From assembly GCA_963746155.1 (NCBI GenBank), contig CAVVAB010000001.1, positions 1 through 64,000 of the forward strand: a DNA stretch of 64,000 nt. The letters run 5' to 3'. The first letter of the stretch is position 1, and the number at the start of each line of letters is the position of its first letter. A program made the translations under genes and the position numbers. The notes below the pieces were generated by a model. The model had not been told where the DNA came from. It did no database searches and was given only the letters and a program-made list of their open reading frames with translations. Below are positions 41,334 through 49,401 of the stretch, piece by piece. This DNA is from AC-32 sp963746155 (GTDB lineage: Bacteria > Actinomycetota > Thermoleophilia > Gaiellales > Gaiellaceae).

Positions 41334-42301
41334 GCACCACGAGGCGACCCTGGAACGTATCCCCGGCCAGGAGGTGCCAGTTCGCGTTGACGAATCTGCT
41401 CGTGCCGTCCACCGCTCGGCAGCGGGCATGGAAGCCGAACCGCTGCACGCTCGTCACCCGGCCCTTGCAGACCAGGCCGCTCGGAAGGAACTCGAGCTGG
41501 AACGAGGTGGCCTCGAGCCGGTCGGGCTCGATCAGCAGATCGGCGCGGATGATCGCCCGCTGCTCACCACGGGCGGTCGCCGTGGCCGAGACGAGCGCCC
41601 GGGTCACGCCGTCGTCGCGCGCGAGCTTCCCGGCCATCGGTGCCTGGAACGCGCTGGCGTTCCAGGGTTTCGGCGAGAAGCGCAGAGGCCCGGTCGCCGC
41701 GAAGACGACCATCGCCACGCCGGCGACCGCGACGGTGACAGCCGTGCGCCCCGACCCGGACCGGAACAGCGACGCGCCCGAGCACGCGCCAGACGCCTGC
41801 GGCGAGGACCGCGGCGACCGAAGCGGCGAAGAGCGCGAGCAGCCACGGTGTGCTGCGGTCGGTCCCGCTGCCGAGTCCGTGCAGCGTCGCTGCGCCCCAG
41901 ATCGCAAGGTTGAGGTAATGGGCGCGGCGCCAGAACGTGTACGGCAGTCGGTCGCGGTAGCGGTTCGTGATCGCGAGCGCGAGCAGCAGCTCTGCGGCGA
42001 CGATGCCGAGGGCCGTGAACAGCGGCCGGTAGGTGGCGACGAAAGGGATCGCAATGGCGGGGAGCGAGAAGGGCAGGTACGCGTCGATCGCGATCGCGAC
42101 GACGTGGATCGCGATGAAGCTCCCGACGAGCAGCCCGCCGAAGCGGTGCACGTCCTCGAGCGCGAACCGCGGCCAGCGCCGCAGCCGCGCGCGCCCGGCC
42201 AGCGTCATCCCGAGGACGACGACGATCGTCAGCAGCAGGTAGGCCGCGATGCCCGCCCCGCGGGCCGCGTACCAGTCGACCGGGCTCGTCGTCAGATGCA
42301 C
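41326..42301 (-). CDS. Ferric-reductase-like transmembrane protein, one frameshift
   Basis: It starts at ATG 42301 (MHLTTSPVDWYAARGAGIAA). Six membrane helices follow. Histidines in DVHRFGGLLVGSFIAIHVV and RAHYLNLAIWGAATLHGLG are spaced about 13-14 residues apart in two helices, the bis-heme pattern of ferric reductase/NOX membrane domains (PF01794). A frame change near 41780 leads to one more helix (TVAVAGVAMVVFAATG) and a soluble strand-rich end (RAIIRADLLIEPDRLEATSF), not a flavin reductase domain. It overlaps ApbE by 10 bp and the lipoprotein by 8 bp. Likely passes electrons across the membrane. Confidence 0.7.
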
Positions 42302-43149
42302 GCCGGCTCACGCTGCTCGAGGCTGACGCGCCAGCTCAGGTTCTCGTGCGGCTCGCGACCGGCGGCGAGGAACCGGCCTGGAAGGCCGCGCTCGTCGAGC
42401 CAGCCCGGCCCGTCCTCGCCGAGCAGGAAGGCCGCCTTCGCCGCGACGTCGGCCACGAAGCAGCTCGTACCGCAGACCGTCACCTCGTCCCACGGGCTCT
42501 TCGAAGGCCGGCCGGTCGCGGGATCGATCAGATGGTGCTGCTCCTCACCGCCCCGAAGCCAGCGGCGCTTCGTCTTCCCGCTCGTGGCGAGACCGCCCGA
42601 CACAAGACGCACAGCCGCGCCGCCCGGCAGCGCAACGTCGACCTCGCCGCGCGTGGCCAGGTCGCCGCCCGCCGAGACGAAACCCTCCCCGGAGATGAGG
42701 TCGAGCGCCTCGTCGACCGCGATCGACTTGACGACGCCGTTCAGGTCGAGCCGGATGCCGCCACGCAGCGCCACCACACGGCCAAGAAGGGTGACTCCAT
42801 CAAGCCGCGCCGGCGCGGCGAGGCCGGCGCGGGACGATGTCAGGGCGAGGTCGGGGAAGTCGCGGTCGTAGCCGGCCGCCTCGATCGCCGCGCCGAGCGT
42901 CGGATCCACGAGCCCCTCGGTGATCTCGGAGGCCCAGAGCGCGTGCTCGAGCATTCCCGCGAACAGCGGCGAGACGACCGTCGCCGTTCGAGCCGCGTTG
43001 ACCTTCCGGAGCTCGCTCTCCTCGCGGAACCGGCTGAAGACCCGGTCGCGCTCGTCGAACAGCGCCCGGATCCGGGCCAGCTCCTCCGGCGAGGCTCCTG
43101 CGACGAGGATCTCGCAGCCCATGGCGTCGAAGGAATCCAGCCCGATCAT
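42292..43149 (-). CDS. FAD:protein FMN transferase (ApbE)
   Basis: 285 residues from ATG 43149, overlapping the previous stop. Key ApbE parts: FDAMGCEILVAGASPEELAR at the start, ELRKVNAARTATVVSPLFAG, the LDLNGVVKSIAVDEALDLIS block (normally DLGGIAKGYAVD), GGDLATRG, and HHLIDPATGRPSKSPWDEVT, which binds FAD and magnesium. ApbE attaches FMN from FAD to Ser or Thr of extracellular redox proteins. I found no clear flavinylation motif in its neighbours. There is no Cys lipobox at the start, so it may be cytoplasmic or use an N-terminal anchor elsewhere. Confidence 0.85.
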   Translation of the reverse strand: MIGLDSFDAMGCEILVAGASPEELARIRALFDERDRVFSRFREESELRKVNAARTATVVSPLFAGMLEHALWASEITEGLVDPTLGAAIEAAGYDRDFPDLALTSSRAGLAAPARLDGVTLLGRVVALRGGIRLDLNGVVKSIAVDEALDLISGEGFVSAGGDLATRGEVDVALPGGAAVRLVSGGLATSGKTKRRWLRGGEEQHHLIDPATGRPSKSPWDEVTVCGTSCFVADVAAKAAFLLGEDGPGWLDERGLPGRFLAAGREPHENLSWRVSLEQREPACI

Positions 43150-43409
43150 GTCTGTGAGGTGGCGACCGAGGGGTCGGCCCGCGCTGGGGCGAGAATCCCG
43201 GACTCGAGCTGGTTCTTGCGCACGATCTCGACGAACCGAGCAGGAGGCGCGAGCGCTGTGATCGGCCTCTTCACGTGCCCCGGATACGCGCCGCGCGCCA
43301 GGACGGCCGCGGCGCCAAAAGCGAGCGCGCCGATGCCCGCAAGCACCATCTTCGCGACTGACGCCCGATGCCTGGCGGCCCCGACCCTCGATCTCCGAGA
43401 CTCGTCCAC
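43146..43409 (-). CDS. Small single-pass membrane protein
   Basis: 87 residues. A basic N-terminus (RRSRVGAARHRASVAK) precedes one membrane helix (MVLAGIGALAFGAAAVLARG), with an extracytoplasmic tail (FVEIVRKNQLESGILAPARA). The stop overlaps the ApbE start. As first gene of the ApbE/ferric-reductase operon it may be an accessory subunit; I see no heme or flavin motif. Confidence 0.65.
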   Translation of the reverse strand: MDESRRSRVGAARHRASVAKMVLAGIGALAFGAAAVLARGAYPGHVKRPITALAPPARFVEIVRKNQLESGILAPARADPSVATSQT

Positions 43410-43436
43410 TCCGTAAGCCAGTCTGCACGTGGATTC

Positions 43437-44240
43437 TTAAAAGAACATGAGAACGCCGTCCGAGAGGGCCGGCCAGGCCTCGAGCGCCCAGGGGCCGAAG
43501 TCGAGGTCGCCGAGAGACGCGAGCGCGAGGCCGGGCTCGGGATCGAGCCAGAGGAACGAGCCGCTGCCGCCGAAGTGGCCGTACGTGCGCGGCGAGTTTC
43601 GCGTCCCGGTCCAGTGCGGCTCCTTCGCGTCTCGGAGCTCGAAGCCGAGGCCCCAGTCGTTCGGCTCCAGCCGGCCGACGTCCGGGAGCACGCCGTTCAG
43701 GCCCGGGAACTGGACGGTCGTGGCCTCGGCGAGCGTCTCGGCGGCGATCAGCGTGGGTCTCTGCACCTCCGCCCCGAAGCGGAGCAGGTCGTCCAGTGTC
43801 CCGTAGAGGCCGGCCGCAGGCGAGCCGCGCAGCTCCGCTTCGAGGCGGAGCGGCGCGAGGACCGCGGCCTCCAGGTACTCGGCGAACGGCATCTCCGCCT
43901 TGTTGGCAACCGTCGCGGCGAGCACCTCGAAGCCCGTATTCGAGTAGATCCTCCGTCGGCCGGGCTCGGCGATCGGCGCAGCACCGTCGAACGGCAGCCC
44001 AGACGCGTGCGAGAGGAGGTGACGGACCGTCGACCCGCGCGGCCCGGCCGGCTCGTCGAGGTCGATCGTCCCCTCCTCGGCGGCGACGAGCGTGGCGAGC
44101 GTCGTGGCCAGCTTCGTCACGGAGGCCCAGCGGAAGACGCGGTCGCGCGGCCCGTGCGTCGCGACCGTCTCGCCGTCCCGCAGCACCCCGACCGCAGTCG
44201 TCGTCGCGGGCCACTCCTCGACCTGCCTCAGAACCTCCAC
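43437..44240 (-). CDS. Serine beta-lactamase-fold hydrolase (class C/esterase type)
   Basis: 267 residues. Motif SxxK is FRWASVTKLATTLATLVAAE (Ser in SVTK, about residue 45), and YSN in RRRIYSNTGFEVLAATVANK is the YxN motif. The third motif is HFGGSGSFLW near residue 230, in the position of KTG/HxG. This is the beta-lactamase/penicillin-binding-protein-like esterase group (COG1680). It has no signal peptide. Substrate unknown. Divergent from RidA. Confidence 0.88.
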   Translation of the reverse strand: MEVLRQVEEWPATTTAVGVLRDGETVATHGPRDRVFRWASVTKLATTLATLVAAEEGTIDLDEPAGPRGSTVRHLLSHASGLPFDGAAPIAEPGRRRIYSNTGFEVLAATVANKAEMPFAEYLEAAVLAPLRLEAELRGSPAAGLYGTLDDLLRFGAEVQRPTLIAAETLAEATTVQFPGLNGVLPDVGRLEPNDWGLGFELRDAKEPHWTGTRNSPRTYGHFGGSGSFLWLDPEPGLALASLGDLDFGPWALEAWPALSDGVLMFF

Positions 44241-44260
44241 AGCGGCGCGATACTAGTGGG

Positions 44261-44647
44261 GTGGAGAGGCAGCTCGTCCCGGCCGAGTCGCCGTTCGCCG
44301 CGACCGTGGGCTACTCGCGCGCGTTGCGCGCAGGGCCGCACGTCTACGTGGCCGGAACCGCGCCGATCATGCCCGGCGGCGCCGACCCGCCCGAGGGCGC
44401 CTACGACCAGGCGAAGCGCTGTCTCGAGATCGTGCTGGCCGCGCTCGCAGAGGTCGGCGCTGGCCCCAAGGACGTCGTCCGCACACGCGTCTACCTCGTA
44501 CGCGGGGACGACTGGCAGGAGGTCGGCCGCGCGCACGGCGAGGTCTTCGGCTCCGTCCGCCCCGTGACGGCCTTCGTCGTCGTCGCAGGACTGCTCGATG
44601 CGCGCTGGCGCGTGGAGATCGAGGCTGACGCGCTGGTGAACGAATGA
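44261..44647 (+). CDS. RidA-family (YjgF/Rid) protein
   Basis: 128 residues from GTG 44261. ESPFAATVGYSRALRAGPHV, YVAGTAPIMPGGADPPEGAY, CLEIVLAALAEVGAGPKDVV, RTRVYLVRGDDWQEVGRAHG and AFVVVAGLLDARWRVEIEAD follow the family. RidA proper removes reactive enamines and imines with a catalytic Arg in the C-terminal part; here ARWRVEIEAD carries an Arg near that position, but it reads as the Rid4-7-type motif, so activity is uncertain. The stop overlaps the start of the ligase gene. Confidence 0.85.
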   Translation: MERQLVPAESPFAATVGYSRALRAGPHVYVAGTAPIMPGGADPPEGAYDQAKRCLEIVLAALAEVGAGPKDVVRTRVYLVRGDDWQEVGRAHGEVFGSVRPVTAFVVVAGLLDARWRVEIEADALVNE

Positions 44648-45858
44648 AGCAGATCTACCCGCCGTCGATCACCGGGAAGGGCTTCGGCCCTGGCGGAAGC
44701 GTGCTCGACCACAACTTCGGCGCCGGGGAGCCGTACACGCTCGGGGTCGAGGAGGAGTACATGCTCCTCGACGGCGAGACGCTCGACCTCGTCCAGCACG
44801 TGGAGTCGGTTCTCGCGGCGGCGCACGGGCACGAGCTCGAGCCGCGCATCAACCCGGAGCTGATGCAGTCGGTGCTCGAGATCGCGACTCCCGTCTGCCA
44901 CACGCCGGCCGAGGTCGAGATCGAGCTGCGGAAGCTCCGCTCGTACGTGACCGGGATCGCGCGCGAGCAGGGCATGCGCGTCGGCTCGGCGGGCACGCAC
45001 CCGTTCAGCCTCTTCGAGCGCCAACGGATCACGGCGCGTGACCGCTACAAGCACCTCGTCGACCAGCTCCAGTACGTCGCCCGGCGCGAGCTGATCTTCG
45101 GGCTCCACGTCCACGTCGCGGTCGACGACCCGGAGAAGGCGATCAAGGTCGTCAACGGCCTCCTGACCCACCTGCCGTCGCTGCTCGCGCTCTCGGCGAG
45201 CTCGCCGTTCTGGCGCGGCGAGCAGACCGGCCTCGCGTCGAGCAGGCAGATGGTCTTCGCCGCCTTCCCTCGCTCGGGCCTTCCCCCGCGCTTCAACGAC
45301 TACGCGGACTACGCCGAGGTCGTCGGCCACCTAGAGAAGACCGGCTGCATAGCGGACTACACGCACATCTGGTGGGACATCCGGCTGCACCCGCGCTTCG
45401 GCACCGTCGAGATCCGGATCTGCGACGCGGTCAGCCGTCTCGAGGACGCGGTCGCGCTCGCGGCCTTCTGCCAGTCGCTGGTGAAGCTCTACTCCGAGCA
45501 GTACGAGGCGGGCACGGAGATCCCCTCGTACCACCGCACCCTGACCACCGAGAACAAGTGGCTCGCCGCCCGCTACGGGCTCGAGGCTCCCGTGATGGAC
45601 CTCGCGACGGGCCGCCGCAACCGCGTGCCGGTCGCCCGTCTCGTGCGGCGGACGTTGGACGAGATCGAGCCGCACGCGCGCGAGCTCGGCTGCGAGCGCG
45701 AGCTCGACGGCATCCGCGAGATCCTGCGCACGGGCAACGGCGCCGACCGCCAGCGGCGGGCCTGGAAGACCGGCCACGACGTCACCGAGGTCGCCCTCGA
45801 GATCGCGGACACGACCGAGCTCGCGGCCGCGCCGGCTCTGCTTCCGAAGGTTTCGTAG
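44644..45858 (+). CDS. Carboxylate-amine ligase (YbdK/GCS2 family)
   Basis: 404 residues from ATG 44644, overlapping RidA (ATGA). YTLGVEEEYMLLDGETLDLV is the family opening, then LMQSVLEIATPVCHTPAEVE, RVGSAGTHPFSLFERQRITA, ELIFGLHVHVAVDDPEKAIK, WWDIRLHPRFGTVEIRICDA. These are the glutamate-cysteine ligase type 2 core motifs, and E. coli YbdK has weak such activity. Actinobacterial members include EgtA-like and other peptide-forming ligases. Substrate cannot be told. Confidence 0.9.
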   Translation: MKQIYPPSITGKGFGPGGSVLDHNFGAGEPYTLGVEEEYMLLDGETLDLVQHVESVLAAAHGHELEPRINPELMQSVLEIATPVCHTPAEVEIELRKLRSYVTGIAREQGMRVGSAGTHPFSLFERQRITARDRYKHLVDQLQYVARRELIFGLHVHVAVDDPEKAIKVVNGLLTHLPSLLALSASSPFWRGEQTGLASSRQMVFAAFPRSGLPPRFNDYADYAEVVGHLEKTGCIADYTHIWWDIRLHPRFGTVEIRICDAVSRLEDAVALAAFCQSLVKLYSEQYEAGTEIPSYHRTLTTENKWLAARYGLEAPVMDLATGRRNRVPVARLVRRTLDEIEPHARELGCERELDGIREILRTGNGADRQRRAWKTGHDVTEVALEIADTTELAAAPALLPKVS

Positions 45859-45894
45859 AGTGATTTGACAGTTCACTCGACATCGGAGGCCGCA

Positions 45895-46338
45895 ATGGCG
45901 ACAGGCGCACGAGAAGAGATCAGGGTGGGGCCGATGGCGCTCCGCTTCCTGGTCGAGGGCGACGAGTCGGCCGGATCGGTCGCGATGTTCGAGTTCGACA
46001 TCCCGGCCGGCACAGGAGTCCCGATCCCCCACAGCCACGACGGCTACGAGGAGACGATCTACGGGGTCGAGGGCGTGCTCACCTGGACGGTCGACGGCAC
46101 GCCGATCGACGTCGGCCCCGGCGAGGCGCTCTGCATCCTCCGCGGGGCGGTCCACAGCTTCGCGAACGCCGGCGACGTCGACGCGAGAGCGCTCGCGGTC
46201 GTCACGCCGGGCGTCCTCGGACCTGACTACTTCCGCGAGCTCGCGGCAGTCGCCGCTGCGGCGGCCGGCGGCCTGCCGGACCCGGCCGAGATCGCAGCGG
46301 TCATGCGCCGCCACGGCCTCACGCCCGCCGCCGCCTAA
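45895..46338 (+). CDS. Cupin-domain protein
   Basis: 147 residues from ATG 45895, with GGAGG 5-6 bp upstream; the frame extends 30 bp upstream. Core FEFDIPAGTGVPIPHSHDGY and EETIYGVEGVLTWTVDGTPI with VGPGEALCILRGAVHSFANA carries His-His-Glu and His metal ligands. The C-terminal helix (YFRELAAVAAAAAGGLPDPA) ends in VMRRHGLTP, a feature of a large actinobacterial and proteobacterial cupin family of unknown substrate. A TTGACA sequence lies at 45865. Confidence 0.85.
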   Translation: MATGAREEIRVGPMALRFLVEGDESAGSVAMFEFDIPAGTGVPIPHSHDGYEETIYGVEGVLTWTVDGTPIDVGPGEALCILRGAVHSFANAGDVDARALAVVTPGVLGPDYFRELAAVAAAAAGGLPDPAEIAAVMRRHGLTPAAA

Positions 46339-46348
46339 GCTGAGCTGG

Positions 46349-47047
46349 GTGCTGCGCTTCCTCATCGTGGCGGCGCTCGCGGTGACCGGGCTCGCAGCCG
46401 CACAGCCGGTCGCGCAGGAGCGCGTCGTGGTCGGCCACTCGGTGCGCGGACAGGAGATCGTGGGCTACGAGCGCGGCGACACGGCGGGGCCGGTCACGCT
46501 CGTGGTCGGCGTCATCCACGGGACCGAGCCCGCCGGCTTGGCGGTCGTCTCCCGGCTCAGGCGCATGCGGCTCCCGAACGGAGTTCACCTCTGGCTCGTC
46601 CCGACGGTCAACCCGGACGGGCTCGCGGCGGGGACGCGGCAGAACGCGCGCGGCGTCGACCTCAACCGCAACTGGCCGACGGCCTGGGTGCCCAACGGCC
46701 GCCCCTGGGACGGCTACTACTCAGGGCCGCGCCCGCTCTCGGAGCCCGAGAACCGGGCGATGCGCGCGTTCATCCTCCGCGTCAAGCCTGCGCTGACGAT
46801 CTGGTACCACCAGCCGCTCGACGAGGTCTACGGCTCGGACCCGCATGTCGCCGTGCTCAAGCGATACGCGCGCCTGAGCGGGCTCCCGTACCGACGGCTT
46901 CAGGCGCCACGCGGAGCGGCCACGCGCTGGGAGCGCACGCGCTTCCCGCACGGGACGCACTTCGTCGTCGAGTTCCCGGCCGGACCCATCTCGGCGTCCA
47001 CCGCGAGACGCAACGCGGCCGCGGTGCTGGCACTTGCGCCTCGCTGA
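46349..47047 (+). CDS. Secreted M14-family zinc carboxypeptidase (murein peptide amidase-like)
   Basis: 232 residues from GTG 46349. A signal peptide (LRFLIVAALAVTGLAAAQPV) is followed by VVGVIHGTEPAGLAVVSRLR with the HxxE zinc ligands, ARGVDLNRNWPTAW with the substrate-binding Arg, LTIWYHQPLDEVYG with the third zinc His, and HFVVEFPAG with the catalytic Glu. The small size and the order match MpaA/DAP-peptidase-type M14 enzymes that trim cell-wall peptides. Intact. Confidence 0.88.
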   Translation: MLRFLIVAALAVTGLAAAQPVAQERVVVGHSVRGQEIVGYERGDTAGPVTLVVGVIHGTEPAGLAVVSRLRRMRLPNGVHLWLVPTVNPDGLAAGTRQNARGVDLNRNWPTAWVPNGRPWDGYYSGPRPLSEPENRAMRAFILRVKPALTIWYHQPLDEVYGSDPHVAVLKRYARLSGLPYRRLQAPRGAATRWERTRFPHGTHFVVEFPAGPISASTARRNAAAVLALAPR

Positions 47048-47065
47048 GGCGTAAGCTCGCCCCCG

Positions 47066-47524
47066 ATGTTGGGGGTGGGCGAGCAGATTCCGGACGCGCG
47101 GGTGTGGCTCGGGCCGCGAGAGCAGGTCTCGCTGCGCGACCTCGCCGCCGAGAAGCCGCTCCTCATCCTCTTCTACCTCTTCGACTGGTCTTCCACCTGA
47201 ACGGACGAGATGGGGCTCCTGCGTGACAGGAGCGCCGAGTTCGAGGAGGCCGGCGTGCGGCCGGTCGGGATCTCGCGCGACTCGCCCTGGACGCACATCT
47301 CCTGGATGCAGGCGCTCGACCTGAACTTCCCGCTCCTCTCGGACTGGAACGCCGAGGCCGTGCACGGCTTCGGGATCGCGCACGAGTACCGCGGGCTGAA
47401 GGACGTGGCCGAGCGGACGGCCTTCCTCGTCGACCGGAGCGGTACCGTCCGCGGGTCATGGCGCTACGAGACGGCGGAGGTGCCCGACTTCGACGAGCTG
47501 CTCTCGGCCGCCCGGGCTTTGTAG
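47066..47524 (+). CDS. Peroxiredoxin with in-frame TGA at the peroxidatic position: probable selenoprotein
   Basis: 152 residues from ATG 47066, reading TGA (47198-47200) as residue 45. Upstream is EKPLLILFYLFDWSST, then the TGA, then TDEMGLLRDRSAEFEEAGVR, VGISRDSPWTHISWMQALDL and FPLLSDWNAEAVHGFGIAHE, with AERTAFLVDRSGTVRGSWRY at the end. The TGA replaces the Cys of the AhpC/TSA signature T-x-C-T-x-E. The frame is open on both sides with no shift. A hairpin right after it (47213-47236) fits the bacterial SECIS rules. ATG 47210 lies four codons after the TGA and would give a protein without the active site. Confidence 0.72.
47213..47236 (+). promoter_or_regulatory. SECIS-like hairpin downstream of TGA
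   Basis: Stem GCTCCTG/CAGGAGC (7 bp, perfect), loop CGTGA, extended by GG/CC after a bulged G. The loop begins 21 nt after the TGA at 47198, inside the 16-37 nt range known for bacterial SECIS elements, and G is at the second loop position, as those rules require. This is the signal that lets SelB insert selenocysteine. Confidence 0.65.
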
Positions 47525-49401
47525 CGCTCGCCTGCGCGCTCTACCTCGCGGCCGGGCTGGTCGCGATGTGGCCGGCCGACAAGCACTTCCGCTCGGACTT
47601 CGCCGCGGGCGCGCAGCCGGTCCAGGGCGAGGCATCGATCGGCGACCACCTCCAGGCCGTCTACCACCTCTGGCTCGTCGGGCACCAGCTCGAGCACGGA
47701 CGGGCGCCCTGGCTCGACCCGTACACGTTCCGGCCGGAGAGCTCGCCGCGCGTGAACTTCGGCGGCTGGCCGTTCGGCCTGCCGCTGTGGCCGCTCTTCG
47801 CCGCGTTCGGCGCGGTCGTCGCCTGGAACCTCTTCCTGCTCCTGAGCTACGTCGCGGCCGGCGGCTTCGCCTGCCTCTGGTTACGCGAGCTGCGGCTTCC
47901 ACGCGGGGCCGCGCTCGCGGGCGGGCTGGCGTTCGCGCTCGCGCCCTACCGCGTCGTCCCAGAGCGCGGGCCACTTCCGCGGGCCGATCTCGATCCTCTT
48001 ACCGCTCGCGCTGTTCGCGTTCGAACGTTCCCGGCGCGGAAGCCGCTGGTGGCTCGCGCTTTCGGCCGTCGCGCTCGCGTCGATCCCGTTCTCGGACCTG
48101 CACCTGTCGCTGGGGGCGATCCCGTTCTTCCTCCTCTACGCGGTCTGCAGGACAAGAGACGTGCGCGTGCTCGCGGGCGCGGCGCTCGCCGTGGCGCTGG
48201 CCGTCGGCGCGGGCCTCCTCGTCGTCGGCCTGTCGGTTCCCGGCTCGATCGGCTCCGGCGGGCGGTCGCTGCGGGAGGTCGCGCACTACTCGGCGGAGGG
48301 CCTCGACCTCGTCACGCGCCACCACCGGCACGGGCCGGAGAGCTTCGTCTACCTCGGCTGGCTCACGCCGCTGCTCGCGGTCGCGGGAGTCGTGCTCCTC
48401 GTGCGGGCCCGGCGGATCGGGCTCGCCGTCGCGCTCGCCGTTGGCGCCGTCGTCCCGATCCTGCTCTCGCTCGGGACGCACTTCCCGCTCTACGCACGCT
48501 CTGGCACCACTTCCCGCCGCTGCGCTTTCCGCGCGTGCCGGAGCGGCAGATGCCGGTGGCGTGCCTCGCGCTCGCCGGGCTCGCCGCGGTCACGGTGGCC
48601 GCGATCGCGCGCGCCCTCCCGCGCTGGGCGACACTCGTCTACGCGATCGTGATCGTGGCGCTGTTCGCAGACCTGCGCGTGAGCGTCTACCGGCTCGGGC
48701 GCGCGGATCCGGCGAACGCGGCCTACGCGGCGCTTCGCTCGGAGCCGCCGGGCCGGCTGCTGGAGCTGCCGATGGTCCATCCGAGCGTCAACCGCGGCAG
48801 CGTCTACCTCTACTACGACATGCAGGCGCAGCGGGAGCGACCGGCGGGGTATTCGACGGTCGCGCCGAAGAAGGCGGCCACGATCGCCCTCGCGCTGGAA
48901 TCGCTGAACTGCGGCGACTGGCTCCCGGGCAACGCGGCTCTGCTGCGGAGGCTCGGCGTCCACTACATCGCGTTCCACGACGGCCTCTTCTCGGGCGGCC
49001 GCAACTGGTTCGCCTGGCGCGAGCTCACGAGGCGCGGCTGGGGGACGCTCGCGCGCGGCGGCGGGATCACGATGCTCGCGCGCGACCGCGCCGCGGGGCC
49101 CTCGCCCACGCGTGAGCCGCGCGGGCCGTTCGTGTTCTGCCCGCAGTGGGTCGACCGCTCGCCGCGCTACGAGCACAGCGCGTTCTGGGCACGCGGCCCC
49201 GGGCGGCTGAGGATGCGCTTCGTCACGAACGCGCCCGTGCGGACGACGGTGAGCACCGGCGGCGTCACCCGGTCGGCACGCGTCGTCGCGCCGACCACGC
49301 TGACCCTGCCGCTCCGCGCGCCCGGCTGGCACCTCGTCAACGTCAACGTCGTGCGCGCCGACCGCGGCCTGCGGATCGCGCGGCTCTCGGTCGACCGCTA
49401 G
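47458..49401 (+). CDS. Multi-pass membrane protein, glycosyltransferase-like (GT-C type), frameshifted
   Basis: Start taken as ATG 47458, overlapping the peroxiredoxin by 66 bp; no other start is clear. About ten membrane helices in three frames: VALACALYLAAGLVAMWPAD, VAWNLFLLLSYVAAGGFACL, then after about 47960 ISILLPLALFAFERSRRGSR and VALAVGAGLLVVGLSVPG, and after about 48490 MPVACLALAGLAAVTVAAIA. The first loop has HLQAVYHLWLVGHQLEHGRA, close to the D/E-H pattern of dolichyl-phosphate mannosyltransferase-like GT-C proteins. The C-terminus is a soluble beta-domain (TTVSTGGVTRSARVVAP). Length about 640, usual for this group. Confidence 0.6.
   Translation: MALRDGGGARLRRAALGRPGFVALACALYLAAGLVAMWPADKHFRSDFAAGAQPVQGEASIGDHLQAVYHLWLVGHQLEHGRAPWLDPYTFRPESSPRVNFGGWPFGLPLWPLFAAFGAVVAWNLFLLLSYVAAGGFACLWLRELRLPRGAALAGGLAFALAPYRVVPERGPLPRADLDPLTARAVRVRTFPARKPLVARAFGRRARVDPVLGPAPVAGGDPVLPPLRGLQDKRRARARGRGARRGAGRRRGPPRRRPVGSRLDRLRRAVAAGGRALLGGGPRPRHAPPPARAGELRLPRLAHAAARGRGSRAPRAGPADRARRRARRWRRRPDPALARDALPALRTLWHHFPPLRFPRVPERQMPVACLALAGLAAVTVAAIARALPRWATLVYAIVIVALFADLRVSVYRLGRADPANAAYAALRSEPPGRLLELPMVHPSVNRGSVYLYYDMQAQRERPAGYSTVAPKKAATIALALESLNCGDWLPGNAALLRRLGVHYIAFHDGLFSGGRNWFAWRELTRRGWGTLARGGGITMLARDRAAGPSPTREPRGPFVFCPQWVDRSPRYEHSAFWARGPGRLRMRFVTNAPVRTTVSTGGVTRSARVVAPTTLTLPLRAPGWHLVNVNVVRADRGLRIARLSVDR

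Noticed and set aside
47210..47524. ATG 47210 as the peroxiredoxin start
   Set aside because: It would remove the first 48 residues including the active-site position; the upstream frame matches the family N-terminus closely, and the stop between them is a single TGA at the catalytic residue.
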